Below, in pieces: positions 52,122-62,637 of a stretch of 64,000 nucleotides of DNA. Under the pieces are notes generated by a model. That model saw nothing but the letters and a program-made list of their open reading frames with translations, was not told where the DNA came from and made no database searches. Each line of letters opens with the position of its first letter. Within the stretch, counting starts at the first letter, position 1. The stretch comes from Henningerozyma blattae CBS 6284. Lineage: Eukaryota; Ascomycota; Saccharomycetes; Saccharomycetales; Saccharomycetaceae. The translations under genes and the position numbers were made by a program. Location: NCBI RefSeq assembly GCF_000315915.1, contig NC_020186.1, forward strand, positions 1,240,001 through 1,304,000, given 5' to 3'.

Positions 52122-52717
52122 AGTGTTGCCGCCAAGATTAGTACAAAAATGAATTCATAAATGCTAGATTCATTACATATTCAGAACATGTATATTTATA
52201 TATTATTTTAAAATTCATAAGTTATGTATTTTTAAAAAATTTATTTATTAAATAGAAAGTCAAAATTTTCTATTCATGGCTTAGAAAGATAGCTTTCTCA
52301 CTATGCTAGACTAATTTTCCTGACAGGTTTTCAGCAAATGAAACACTTAATATCTAAGTCAAAATGACTAATATAAGCCAGGTACTAGTGAATGAATAAA
52401 TCAAAGATTATAGGAGAATATTTAATATTGATTCACTTTGTGTATAAAATTGAATTTGAATCATAATTTACTATATACTATACAAAATAAAAAAAAAAGA
52501 CAAAATGACGTAGAGAAATATACATAAAGGAAAATGGTTGATATGGTCCTAAAAATAAACAAAAAGTGTTTTTTGTAATATTGAATGCATACTGTACAGC
52601 ATTATGGTTGTATCAATTATTACTTAAAAATGCAATGAAAATGGTAGAGGAAATAAAAAAAAATATGAATGTGATGAAAAATAGATTAACAGAAAACAAA
52701 AAAAATAATATTGAAGA
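52122..52717. other. Intergenic, MET14 to AUR1 (convergent)
   Basis: 596 bp, AT-rich, with no trace I can recognise of DID4 or MRP17, which occupy this interval in S. cerevisiae. Confidence 0.6.
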
Positions 52718-54244
52718 TTAGTAGAACTTCATAGCTGCTGGTTTAGGATATATAGGAGAGTCCCCTTCATTTATGGAAGATGTAGAAGAAAATGGGTTCT
52801 TTAACCTCGAATCACTTAGTAGAGAATTACTGGTTTCTATGTTAAGATGTATGTTGTTAATATCATCCCCATTGTTATTGAATGAATTTATGGAGAAAGG
52901 CCGCATTAGAAAATCATCTCTAATACCATTACTATTTTCGAATATCATGGCGGGGGAAATACTTCTTTCACTTTGGGAATAAATAATATCCACTGAATTT
53001 ACTTTTCCCAAATTTATAATTTCTGGACTATTAGTTAATCCTAACCCAATATTAAGCTTTATTGTTTCATTATCATCTGAAGAATTAACATAAACATTAT
53101 TAACGATGACGTTATTGTTATTATTGTTCGTTGGGATTTCAGTATCATTACTAATAACATCGTTGTCATTAAAAATCGTATCAATCTTTAGTGGATCATC
53201 CTTATAGATAGCATATTTTTCTAAAGTTGAATAAGACCATCTACAAAATAAGGTTGTATCAACTTTTGGTAAATGGAAGTATTTTGTATATTCAAAAATA
53301 ACAAATGAAAACAATGAACCTAAAATTAAATCAATGAAATAATGATGATTTAGGTACATTGTTGACCACCATAACCATCCCATATATAATATGTATAATG
53401 GCTTATAATTTGGGAAACAGTAATTAAAGAATAAGATTTCCATAGTGGCACAGCCAGAATGTAAAGAAGGTAGAGCGCCGAATATGACCGAAGAATTTGT
53501 GAATGCATCTGAATAAATGTCTCTATTAAAAATGGTATCTATTCTAATTAATCCACCTGGGGAACCAGGAATATCATAATTTGCAGGTTCTAAACCGTAC
53601 ATAGTTTTATACCAAGGAGGAGCGGTTGGTAAAATAACTTGAATTAAAACACCTAATAAGTTAATATAACCGAATGCAAAACTGTAGCACCTTAGACTTG
53701 TTGGTGGTCCAAATACAAATAATAGAGCAGCAATAACAAAGGGTAGAGCAAAATGAATAAAACCATAAGGTACCCATGCTAAAAGGTCTAAAAATGGATT
53801 TGTCTTTATACATAAAATTTCACTTATATTTGTTCCATAAAGAATTGTTTCAATCGATGGTAAAAGTTGAACAACAATCTTGGGTCTTTCATCAATTGGG
53901 ACATACAATGAATTAAAATATAAACTTAGCCAAGTTAAAATGGGTAAACTATGGACAAAAAATTGAGATGTGATTGGTACAAACAATACTATTAGCAATA
54001 ACAAAACTGTTAAGGATTTTAGTATCCAATGTGCTGGATTTAGTTCATATGTGTATAATGAAACTAGAAATAGGAAGGAATAATGTAAAAAATCATTCCA
54101 GTTTAATTTATAATCATTTTTTAAATAATTAATTGTATGCATGGGATTAAATCTTAAATCCAAATCTGATAATGATGGGTTTGAATGCTTTGTTTTTTCA
54201 GAGAGAAACCATTTTTGGAAATGATCTACCACAATAAAGGTCAT
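52718..54244 (-). CDS. AUR1: Inositol phosphorylceramide synthase catalytic subunit
   Basis: A Golgi membrane enzyme that transfers phosphoinositol from PI to ceramide; target of aureobasidin A. Residues ~1-350 align with S. cerevisiae Aur1, including several membrane segments, PTAPPWYKTMYGL, NYDIPGSPGGLIRID, the PAP2-type motif PSLHSGCATME and the catalytic HHYFIDL. The C-terminal ~150 residues are Asn/Ser-rich and hydrophilic, about 100 residues longer than in S. cerevisiae (401 in total; 508 here). The start at 54244 aligns with the S. cerevisiae start region (FQKWFLSE against FSRWFLSE). Confidence 0.96.
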   Translation of the reverse strand: MTFIVVDHFQKWFLSEKTKHSNPSLSDLDLRFNPMHTINYLKNDYKLNWNDFLHYSFLFLVSLYTYELNPAHWILKSLTVLLLLIVLFVPITSQFFVHSLPILTWLSLYFNSLYVPIDERPKIVVQLLPSIETILYGTNISEILCIKTNPFLDLLAWVPYGFIHFALPFVIAALLFVFGPPTSLRCYSFAFGYINLLGVLIQVILPTAPPWYKTMYGLEPANYDIPGSPGGLIRIDTIFNRDIYSDAFTNSSVIFGALPSLHSGCATMEILFFNYCFPNYKPLYILYMGWLWWSTMYLNHHYFIDLILGSLFSFVIFEYTKYFHLPKVDTTLFCRWSYSTLEKYAIYKDDPLKIDTIFNDNDVISNDTEIPTNNNNNNVIVNNVYVNSSDDNETIKLNIGLGLTNSPEIINLGKVNSVDIIYSQSERSISPAMIFENSNGIRDDFLMRPFSINSFNNNGDDINNIHLNIETSNSLLSDSRLKNPFSSTSSINEGDSPIYPKPAAMKFY

Positions 54245-55148
54245 TCTTTATGCTAATATTACAAGCTCTTTTATATTTTTATTTATTTATATTTTTTTTT
54301 GGCAATAATTGCATATGCTGAAATAAAGGTGAAGTTACAATATTCAAAAAAAGGTATCTCGAAGTATTCTGTAATCCTACCGTTGAATGACCAGTGTTCT
54401 AAATAAATAGATATATATATGTATTGCTTTGTACCGATAAAATATGATGATGAAGTTTCAAAGTGTAAAAGTGAAAAATGAAAGGGAGGGACAGAGATTA
54501 GTATGAATAAATGTTATGTGAACGATTATAACTGATTATATATATATGTCTATGAATATATCCCTGATAATATAATCTAAGTGACCAATTTCAACTGATT
54601 ATCAATCTGAAATAATATTCTATTGGAAATTTTATACGAAAAACATAGCATAACAAAGAAAGAATACAAAAGAACTAGTTTAACAGAAGATTATATATAT
54701 TATATATATAAATTCTAAATTAGTAACCAGCAAGAATTAAGAGAAAAAAAAATCTGGTTGGTAAGAAACTAAAATACCTAGGAAGTGAAAAAAAATCTGG
54801 TTGGTAAGAAACTAAAATAACTTGGAAGTGAAAAAAAAAAGACATTAAAAAAAGAAATGTATTCTAAAAATGTAGATATTCCAAGCCATAATGACAAATG
54901 AGGGAATTAAAAAGATCCAATAAGATTTGTACATTAACGAAAAATTATATAATCTCCAAGCGATAAAATAATGTGCCAATATGTGAAATATCACAACCAA
55001 CAAATTGCATCTATATAGAGATATAATGAATCAGCAATTTAATAAAAAAAATTTTCGTTACTGGTATAGGATAACGATATTTCAAGATCTTAGATTTCAA
55101 ACAATGTTCTAAAAGAATACAGGAACCCCCATAAAGAGAAACAACAAA
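54245..55148. other. Intergenic, upstream of AUR1
   Basis: 900 bp of AT-rich DNA, likely the AUR1 promoter. It contains a direct repeat of about 40 bp (54751-54830). Confidence 0.6.
54751..54830. repeat. Two-copy direct repeat, 43-bp period
   Basis: AATCTGGTTGGTAAGAAACT and the following 16-20 bases occur twice in a row at 54751 and 54794, with few changes in the second half. It looks like a recent local duplication. Confidence 0.9.
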
Positions 55149-55484
55149 TCATTTAGTTTCGCGTTCATCTATTAATAATAGGTGGCGTAAGGTATTTTCT
55201 GAGGTATATTTCTCCAGAACCATAGGAAAATATCTATTTTGTAGGTTAATTACCAATAACCAGTCTTTTTTCTTGGAACCCATTGTAAAATTAGGTTCGC
55301 CTACAAAGTTTCCACCCTGATTAAGAGAGATGATTCTGGATTCATTACAGAAATAGGTAATTGGTGGTTTCTTGGCTGAAGATAATTTTAGTAAGAGTGG
55401 GATGTTTTTGTTATCTATCGGTATTTTCCTCAGCAATGTAGGCTAATTTTCCATTTTAGTCGTTCTTGAATTCAGCCATCTCAT
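55149..55484 (-). CDS. Doubtful short ORF with in-frame TAG
   Basis: The frame below 55436 is open for 95 codons but lacks an early ATG. Going upstream it meets TAG at 55443-55445, then 13 open codons to an ATG at 55482-55484. Read as a whole it is 111 codons with one internal stop at codon 14. The first codons (MRWLNSRTTK) would resemble a mitochondrial presequence. Local GC is higher than in the flanks, which favours real or recently lost coding function. I do not recognise the product; it is not DID4, MRP17, BYE1 or RPL14, the expected neighbours. A chance ORF cannot be excluded. Confidence 0.3.
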
Positions 55485-58400
55485 TCTAGTAGATATTTGA
55501 CACAAATTTTGAATATGCAATGATATTGTGATGTCCTAATAAGGTTATTCAAGAGCAACTATTTAAAAAAAATCACGGAATCACGAAATCACGAAACCAT
55601 AAAAGTTAAATCCATACCAAACAACCTTCCTGCTTTTTAACCCCGGAACAAGATTGCATAAGATTAGTGGTGTGGTATTATTACTTACTTGCCTTTTCAT
55701 CATGATCTTTCTTTTTGGGTCGCTATTATGTCACTCGGCTTTCGTGTTGCCCTGTGATTTCCCGTTGTCTTCTTATAACTCCAGACTCGGAGTTCCTGGA
55801 AGTGACGGTGTTAGGGGCATAAACTTGCTCGGCTCATAAGTCTACCAGATACAACACAAATGTATATCAAACACGAAAAGAGAGTAATAAAGCTAAAATG
55901 GATGCGAAATATGTGTTAGAGCTTTCCTTTTTAGTTAATAACATATACTTTTTTTGGTGTTTAATAAAAACATGTTTGTGGAAGATCCCCTTTGAATGGA
56001 ATTCGTTGGAATTCGTTAAGAAATTGGCGTTCCAAGTAGTATCGAAAGCATTTAATCATCAGTAGCAACAGGAATATTTAGACATGACTGGACAGTTAGA
56101 ATACACTATTAAATTTCGTATCCCAAATTTAAAGAAATAACCTTTTTGGTGTCTTTAATGAATTCATAATTGTTTATAAAAGAAAAATAAAAACAAGACA
56201 TGGACACGATTTGAATCGAGCTTCAATTCTTAAATACTTGCTAGCTTATATATGGAAATGAAATTAAACGAATTTATTTATTTTTTTCCAAGTTTATTAA
56301 CTGGATGATTTACTTGAAGATTGATCTAGCACACATACACACACACATATATATATATATATATGTGTATATGAACGGCGATGCCTTACGAAAGGATATA
56401 ATTGATACACAAATATGTTTGATTTCTTTTTTCTTAGTTGAAGTGAAATAGTCTATCTATAGTGGATTTTACTACAGAAAGTGTGAATGAATTTACAAAA
56501 CATTAATCAATATTATTTATTATTCTTGGCAAATTATCTTCGCAAACTTTTTCATTATTATAAGATTGAAAAAATCTCCTGGCGATTCTCTAAAGGGCAA
56601 AACTGTTGCCACCCGAACTAATTGGGAAAAAATGTCTGTACAGCCCGAACACTGCTACAAATGGGTTTTTTGATCATATTAACCTTATAAAATGAGACGA
56701 TAACTTATAACCATTAATCTCTTGAAATTTTCTTTATTATTGTGTGATTCTTCACATACATTAAAATACTAAGTTTGTGATAGTTGCTTTCTATCTATAC
56801 AAAAATCTACTTACTAAACAATCTGTGTAATATTTAGTAAGCAAAAACTATTCGTTGTCTTAGTAATCGTTACTTTCATGGTTTTAATTAAAACTTAGAA
56901 AATAAGAAATATCATAAACTTAGTCTGATTGATCTGATATAATAGACTTATTTGAATAGATGTAAACATGTCAATCTATTTATTTGGGAGTTCTTTAGAG
57001 TAGTCTTAATTCAAAGGAGAAAAGTGCGAAAGTAGGTATGTTAACCAAGATAGGAAAAAGTTTAGAATCCATCATATTTAGAAGAAAGTTTCATACTTAA
57101 CTGGGGCCAAACTTTATTTATTTATTGACTTTGAATGTTACATGATTGTATCGGTAAGTCTACTTCAAGTAAAGATGCATATTGCTTTGTTAATATGCTG
57201 GAGTTATTTATAATAATGCCATTACAAATCAAAAATAACTTATTGAAATCGAGAATATCTAGCCCCTATATTTGTTTTGTAAAGATTTCTTGGACAACAA
57301 GAAATTTTGGTAACCAGCAGTCACTTATGATACGTTACTGATATATCAAATACCATTGAAAGATCAAGAGTTACAACCTACATATTTGGCGCTTATCTCA
57401 ATTTTGGAAGTTGAACCAGACTCCAATATATATTTAAAACGTCCTATACACTACTTTAGATAACAAAAGGAGATTTCCAATCTCACTATCTATATCTATG
57501 CTCGAACCCTAAACAAAATTTTAAAATTAGAAGAATGTTCGATACTCGGTGAACATTCCTTGCGAAATAATTCCGAATTTTCTGGAAAAAAAATATTTTT
57601 CATCTCTCTAGTCAAATTTTGTTGACTATATAAATGGCCTAAGCATTTCACAGCAAAATATCCTACATCCATTACACCATATTTAGTCAAAAAGTATTTA
57701 GTTCTTCATAAAAAAACCCTCGACCAACAGTTAAAATCAAATTGTAGTAAGAGGAATAGAAATTGGTAGAAGAGTCTGCCTATGGTTTTGCTCGTAATAG
57801 AGTTTTTTTCTAACGGCGAACAAAATTTTTTTCTATTTTTCCTTCCTTTGATATAACTAACTTTTTTAATGAGAGGATTCAATGATAAAAAATAGAAATA
57901 CATTTTGAATTAAAAAATAAACGTTTAACTGATGATATAATTTGCGATTAAGGACGGATCTCCTGGAACATGCCTAGTTCTATTATGGGGGGTCTCGTGG
58001 TATGCGGACAATTTTTTCGACTGACATTTTTTTATTTTTCAATTCAAGATTATTCTCTATTTTTATTAGTAAATAAAATAAAATAAAAAAATAAAAATTG
58101 TACTATAAACAAGGATGTTTCATAGTCTTTTAATTTTTTTGAAGGGTTTGAGCTTTAATTGTTTCTTTATTGATACTATTATGATGAGAAAATAACGCAT
58201 TTATTGAAATTTTTTTAATGAAAATTGAAAGTTATAAACACCAAGATCTACTCTGACAATATTACAATTAAACTTAACTTCTTCATTTAAACATGTAGTA
58301 CACGTAGGCATTTTGTATCCATTCTTGATGTAATCTATCAGCTTGTATGCAGTAGCGTGAAAGACAAAAAAAATCAAAGATTTTGTTTTTCAAGGGAAAT

Positions 58401-58673
58401 GAGACGTTATTATTTTAGGAAATTTTCTCAAAATTGCGGTTTGAAAATTTAAGACATTTTAAGACTTGAATTTTTTGACTATCAGTATTGGAAAACTAGC
58501 TATATAGTTTTCATTGTACATTTGCTATCACCTTGTTCCGACAATATACTGCTTCAGAGGTATAGAAAAGAATCTGCTTTCAACATTCATATTGGAGAGC
58601 TTGATAATATTATACCTACCACTGTATATTCAAATACTGAAAATAGCATAAATTATAACGAAGTCGATACAAT
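55485..58673. other. Intergenic, short ORF to SFT1
   Basis: 3.2 kb without a supportable gene, where BYE1 and RPL14 would be expected from S. cerevisiae. It includes a GC-richer stretch at 55610-55860, a (CA)n/(TA)n tract at about 56331-56364, and an isolated GC-rich segment at 57930-58030. ORFs of 60-70 codons here lack support. Confidence 0.55.
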
Positions 58674-59172
58674 ATGTCTTCAGCAAAGTATACACAAATT
58701 GAAAGTAGAGTATGTTTATTTTTTGTCTTCTTTAGCATTTCATGATATATTGCTTAATGTTCTGTAATATAAAGATGTTCACTGATCTTGATATGATAGT
58801 TAACGTTTTCAGAATTACTAACCTTTTATCATAATTTAAATAACAAAATTAATAATACTTCAAAAACATAATTTGTTAAATAATTTGTTAAAATCTTTAT
58901 CTTTTTCACCATAGAATGATCAAAAATTAGATAGTTTAGCTAATAAATTGGCAACATTTAGGAATATTAATCAAGAAATCAATTCACAAGCAACACAAGA
59001 TAATTCGATGATTGATCAACTTTCAAATTCATTTGATTCTTTATTTAATAATTTAAAAAATACATCTCATAGATTAACAAGATCAATGCAATCAGGCAAA
59101 GGTATTTGGAAAATGACTGGCCTTGCGTTATTATTATTCTTTATCCTTTATCATTTGTTAAAACTATTTTAA
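58674..59172 (+). CDS. SFT1: Golgi Qc-SNARE Sft1 (one intron)
   Basis: A small tail-anchored SNARE for intra-Golgi retrograde transport. Exon 1 is 58674-58709 (12 codons, starting MSSAKYTQ), the intron 58710-58914 (205 nt), and exon 2 58915-59172. The 5' splice site is GTATGT, the branch point TACTAAC is at 58816-58822, and the acceptor is ATAG. S. cerevisiae SFT1 also has an intron at this place. The product is 97 residues like S. cerevisiae Sft1: a heptad SNARE helix (KLATFRNINQEI to LKNTSHRLTRSM) and a C-terminal anchor (GLALLLFFILYHLLKLF). Divergent from nothing close on the left; CAP1 is convergent on the right. Confidence 0.96.
58710..58914 (+). other. SFT1 intron
   Basis: A 205-nt spliceosomal intron with consensus GTATGT, TACTAAC and AG. 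Branch point to acceptor is about 92 nt, on the long side for yeast, and contains no other AG-favoured pyrimidine tract before the one used. Confidence 0.9.
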
Positions 59173-59724
59173 TATGATAACAATATTCAGCAATTAAACT
59201 ACCTGCTTTGATATTTTAACATAAATTAAGTAGATATCTGCAAACCTACTGTTCATAGATAGATTAAAAAGTGACAACTTTTGGCAAAGTTTATGGATAT
59301 AATTTAATATTTATTCTGAACTATAATGATTGGCACCAATGACTACTTACAATATCATCTAGTAGATCCATAACTGTTCCATGCCCTTACTAATAAATTT
59401 AGTATTCACTTGTTGAATCATTTAAGATACTAGCTAACATCCCAAATTTAGTACAATTAAATATATAACTATTTATCTAAACGAACGCTTTTTTTTAAAA
59501 AAAACATTGAATTGAGGCATTTCCTTTAGTTTATCACATTTGCAAAATGATATATATACAAACGGTAATGTTCACATAACTATATATATATATATATCAT
59601 AATGTCTAGAAGAAGCATACGTTAAATATATATTAATATAAAGTAGTTTAGTTTATGCAGGCAGGTACGTCATAGGCTATTTTAAACGAAGTTATCCCAA
59701 TATTATTTCTAGCTTCGGCTGGAA
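59173..59724. other. Intergenic, SFT1 to CAP1 (convergent)
   Basis: 552 bp, AT-rich, with a (TA)n tract at about 59580-59598. No gene seen. Confidence 0.6.
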
Positions 59725-60549
59725 TTATTTATTCTCAGCAGCATTTTTACCCAATCTATAATTACCCATTGAACTACCCCAATTAACTCTTGCTCTACTG
59801 ACTGGTAATCTTCTTCTTAGGGTTTTAAATTTCTTTTCATTCAAATCATTGAATGAAACATCTAATTGCTTTTCAAAATCAGATTCAAATGATTTAATTG
59901 TCTTTAAAATTTCGCTAAGGTTAACGTTATCTTCTTTGAAACTTTTTTCTGAATTAAATGTAACATTACCACCTTCAAAATAATGGACATTTAAATCAAT
60001 TTTACCGGTCAGTTGATTATTTAAGCTTGGGTCATAAATATATTTAGATCTCCAAATACCAGTCCAGAAGTTATTTAAATTGTATTTATCACTAATAATA
60101 ATAATTTCAAATTTGTTTGAGTCATTATCAGATGAAGCATTATCTGGGTAAACTGCAACACTAACATTGCCTGTATAATCTTTCTTAGCATATTCCTTCA
60201 ACGCATCCAATAGACCTCTTAGGGATGGTGTTAGCTTGTTAATTTTATCATCATTATCTACTGGTTCAATATCTAATGGAGTATAGTTTAAATGATCAAC
60301 TGAAAATAATTTATTATTAACAGGATCATAATATTTGGAACCTATCTTATTATATTCAGATAAAATTACAGATTCCCCATTAACTTTAATTGGTAAATTA
60401 TTCTTTACATTATATGCTTCAATGGCATCCAATATTATACTTTTGGAGTCTTCACCAGTAATTTTAATTAAATCATCATAGACTTCTTTAATTTCACCAG
60501 CTGGACTATCTTCTATAATTTGACTAATTATTGTGGAAAATTTAGACAT
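59725..60549 (-). CDS. CAP1: F-actin capping protein alpha subunit
   Basis: The alpha subunit of the heterodimer that caps actin filament barbed ends at cortical patches. I start at the ATG at 60549 (MSKFSTIISQ, 274 residues), which aligns with the S. cerevisiae start (268 residues); the frame is open 10 more codons to another ATG at 60579. Conserved segments are SPAGEIKEVYDDLIKITGEDSKSIILDAIE near the start and the C-terminal LRRRLPVSRARVNWGSSMGNYRLGKNAAE, the family signature and actin-binding tentacle. Neighbours SFT1 and CAP1 match YKL006C-A/YKL007W. Confidence 0.96.
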   Translation of the reverse strand: MSKFSTIISQIIEDSPAGEIKEVYDDLIKITGEDSKSIILDAIEAYNVKNNLPIKVNGESVILSEYNKIGSKYYDPVNNKLFSVDHLNYTPLDIEPVDNDDKINKLTPSLRGLLDALKEYAKKDYTGNVSVAVYPDNASSDNDSNKFEIIIISDKYNLNNFWTGIWRSKYIYDPSLNNQLTGKIDLNVHYFEGGNVTFNSEKSFKEDNVNLSEILKTIKSFESDFEKQLDVSFNDLNEKKFKTLRRRLPVSRARVNWGSSMGNYRLGKNAAENK

Positions 60550-61017
60550 TTTTTGGTTTTTGGATTTCTCTACTTTCAAATTATAAATGTATCCTCCTAG
60601 TTCTTATTTCACTGATATAGTTTGAAGCGGGAAGCTGTACTTTTGTCACGAACTCTTTATTGAATTCTTTTTTTCCTCTTTTAATAGCACATACCTTCTT
60701 ATTTTCAATAATATTTAAAGGGGATCTAGTTCAATTTCAATTTTCAATTACTGTTTTCTGAAAATACAGAAAGCCAATAATTTTTCTCGATATTATTTCC
60801 GTATAATTAAACTAAAATGGAAATATGTTAAAATAGAGTGCATTTTACTATACAACATTATACAGTACATTATATAATAGATCAAAGTAGTTAAATAATA
60901 AAATTATAGAGTATATGGTAAAAATTTAAGATTTCCAGTATGAAATGACAACTCAAAAATATTCAGATGCAATAAGGTTTCATTAGACAATATAGATGAC
61001 AAGTAGGATATTCTTAT
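60550..61017. other. Intergenic, HSE1 to CAP1
   Basis: A 468-bp gap between two minus-strand genes. It would hold the CAP1 promoter and HSE1 3' end; nothing specific is seen. Confidence 0.6.
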
Positions 61018-62637
61018 CTAGGTTGAATAAGCATTAGGGTTAGCTGTGTTATAAGAATATTGTGAGTTTTGCTGAAACTTCTGTTGTTGTTGTTGCTGCT
61101 GTTGTTGAAAATTGTTGACACCTTGGTTCACAGGCTGATAAGCTGATGTGTTAGAGTATTGATTTGCGTCAGATAATGGCTGGCTTTGATTGTAATTGTG
61201 GTTATACATATTCGAATTGTTATAAGTGTTATTAAGTGATGATGATCCAAAATTTTGAGTGCTTTGTTGAGGTAATTTTTGTGTTTCGGATTGGGCTGGC
61301 ATAGGTTGTTGCTGGAGTTGCTGCTGGAGTTGCTGTTGTTGTTGGGAAGAATACATTGGTTGCTGTTGCTGATTTTGCATCTGAGGAAGTGGCATTTGCG
61401 GTTGTGGTATATTCGGAATGGTATATGAGCTTGCAGCCCTGTCTAACAGTTGGTTATAAGTAGCTTCTGCATTTGATAATACTTGACGCAATGAATTTAA
61501 ATCATTTTTTTGATTTGAATACTTTGCTATCAATTTGGTAATTTGAGGTCTCAATGGCGTTACAGTTCCATATAAATTATTAATTTGCGGGTTTTGTAGA
61601 ATTTGATCTGCTGACATATTGTTATTGCTATTATTGCTTGCCGCATTTTGCAAGTCATTGTATAATTGATCGACATTATCTTTTTGTGATAAAATGCCAG
61701 CTTCTTTTTGTAGTTCTTGTCTCAATTCTAATTCGGTTGGCTCAGCAATTGGGTTAACATAGTTCAAAGGGAAGATACCGACAGTACCTCTTAATGAACC
61801 TCTCCACCAATCACGATAAACTTGCTCTATTACCTTGATAATATCCCCTTTTTTGAAAGATAATTCGCCTGGCTCTGATGCAGTTAAATCGTACATAGCC
61901 CTTACTCTTTTGACAACTGCAGGCTTTTGCTCGTCAATTTGTTGGTTAGGGTTGTTTGAATTCGGCACACTGTCATTATTATTGACATTTATAATGTTAG
62001 GATTAGATGCTGTGTTGTTTTTGATTTCATCTTCCTTCTGTTTTTGCTCATATTCTTTCAAAGATAGTTCTAGAACCTTTTGCAATTCATCATCATTGTC
62101 CTCATTTGTGTTTGAAACTGAGTTGGAACTAGTGCCATTAATCGATTTCTTTACTGGTACATTTGGTTTCGATTCTCTGTTATCATTTTTCACTTCATGA
62201 ACCAAATCTGGGTAAGTTTTTTTAATCTTTTTATATAAGTCACTCATACCACGTAATGAAGGATCAGATTTAAAAGATTTTGATAATTGTCTTACTGTGA
62301 TAATGATTTGTTTTTTTACTATTTTATGAATATTATGGTTGCCCAACATTGTATATAATATGTTTGTAAAGCTTTTATTACTAAATTCTTGTTGAATTCT
62401 TGAACCACAATTTTCGGCTAATGAAATAATTAATGTTAAAGTTCTTAATAAAATATTGGCATTTTCTTGGCTTAATCTACTCTGAATTGATTCAATTGCA
62501 ATACTTGTGAAATCTTCGGGGTCCTTTCTCACCAAATCACATACATCGAGGATATATTTCCAATTATCGCTCTTTAATTTGGCATCAGTTGCCTTAATAA
62601 TACTTTTGCTAATTTTTAATTGATCTGCTGGCCCCAT
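61018..62637 (-). CDS. HSE1: ESCRT-0 subunit Hse1 (STAM homologue)
   Basis: The partner of Vps27 in ESCRT-0, which sorts ubiquitinated membrane proteins at endosomes. It has 539 residues (S. cerevisiae 452). A VHS domain is at ~10-145 (KATDAKLKSDNWKYILDVCD, AENCGSRIQQEF). A ubiquitin-interacting motif DDELQKVLELSLKEYE is near 180-195, and an SH3 domain near 238-292 (RAMYDLTASEPGELSFKKGD, DWWRGSLRGTVGIFPLNYV). A coiled GAT-like part follows (VTPLRPQITKLIAKYS), then a long Gln/Asn-rich tail with CAA/CAG-type repeats that accounts for the extra length. In S. cerevisiae it lies on chromosome VIII next to RPL14B. Confidence 0.96.
   Translation of the reverse strand: MGPADQLKISKSIIKATDAKLKSDNWKYILDVCDLVRKDPEDFTSIAIESIQSRLSQENANILLRTLTLIISLAENCGSRIQQEFSNKSFTNILYTMLGNHNIHKIVKKQIIITVRQLSKSFKSDPSLRGMSDLYKKIKKTYPDLVHEVKNDNRESKPNVPVKKSINGTSSNSVSNTNEDNDDELQKVLELSLKEYEQKQKEDEIKNNTASNPNIINVNNNDSVPNSNNPNQQIDEQKPAVVKRVRAMYDLTASEPGELSFKKGDIIKVIEQVYRDWWRGSLRGTVGIFPLNYVNPIAEPTELELRQELQKEAGILSQKDNVDQLYNDLQNAASNNSNNNMSADQILQNPQINNLYGTVTPLRPQITKLIAKYSNQKNDLNSLRQVLSNAEATYNQLLDRAASSYTIPNIPQPQMPLPQMQNQQQQPMYSSQQQQQLQQQLQQQPMPAQSETQKLPQQSTQNFGSSSLNNTYNNSNMYNHNYNQSQPLSDANQYSNTSAYQPVNQGVNNFQQQQQQQQQKFQQNSQYSYNTANPNAYST

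Noticed and set aside
56195..56240. tRNA-like GATTTGAATCGAG
   Set aside because: Position 53 is not G and no cloverleaf can be built.
57135..57903. Three ORFs of 64-68 codons upstream of SFT1
   Set aside because: Their number and length are as expected by chance, with no homology I recognise.
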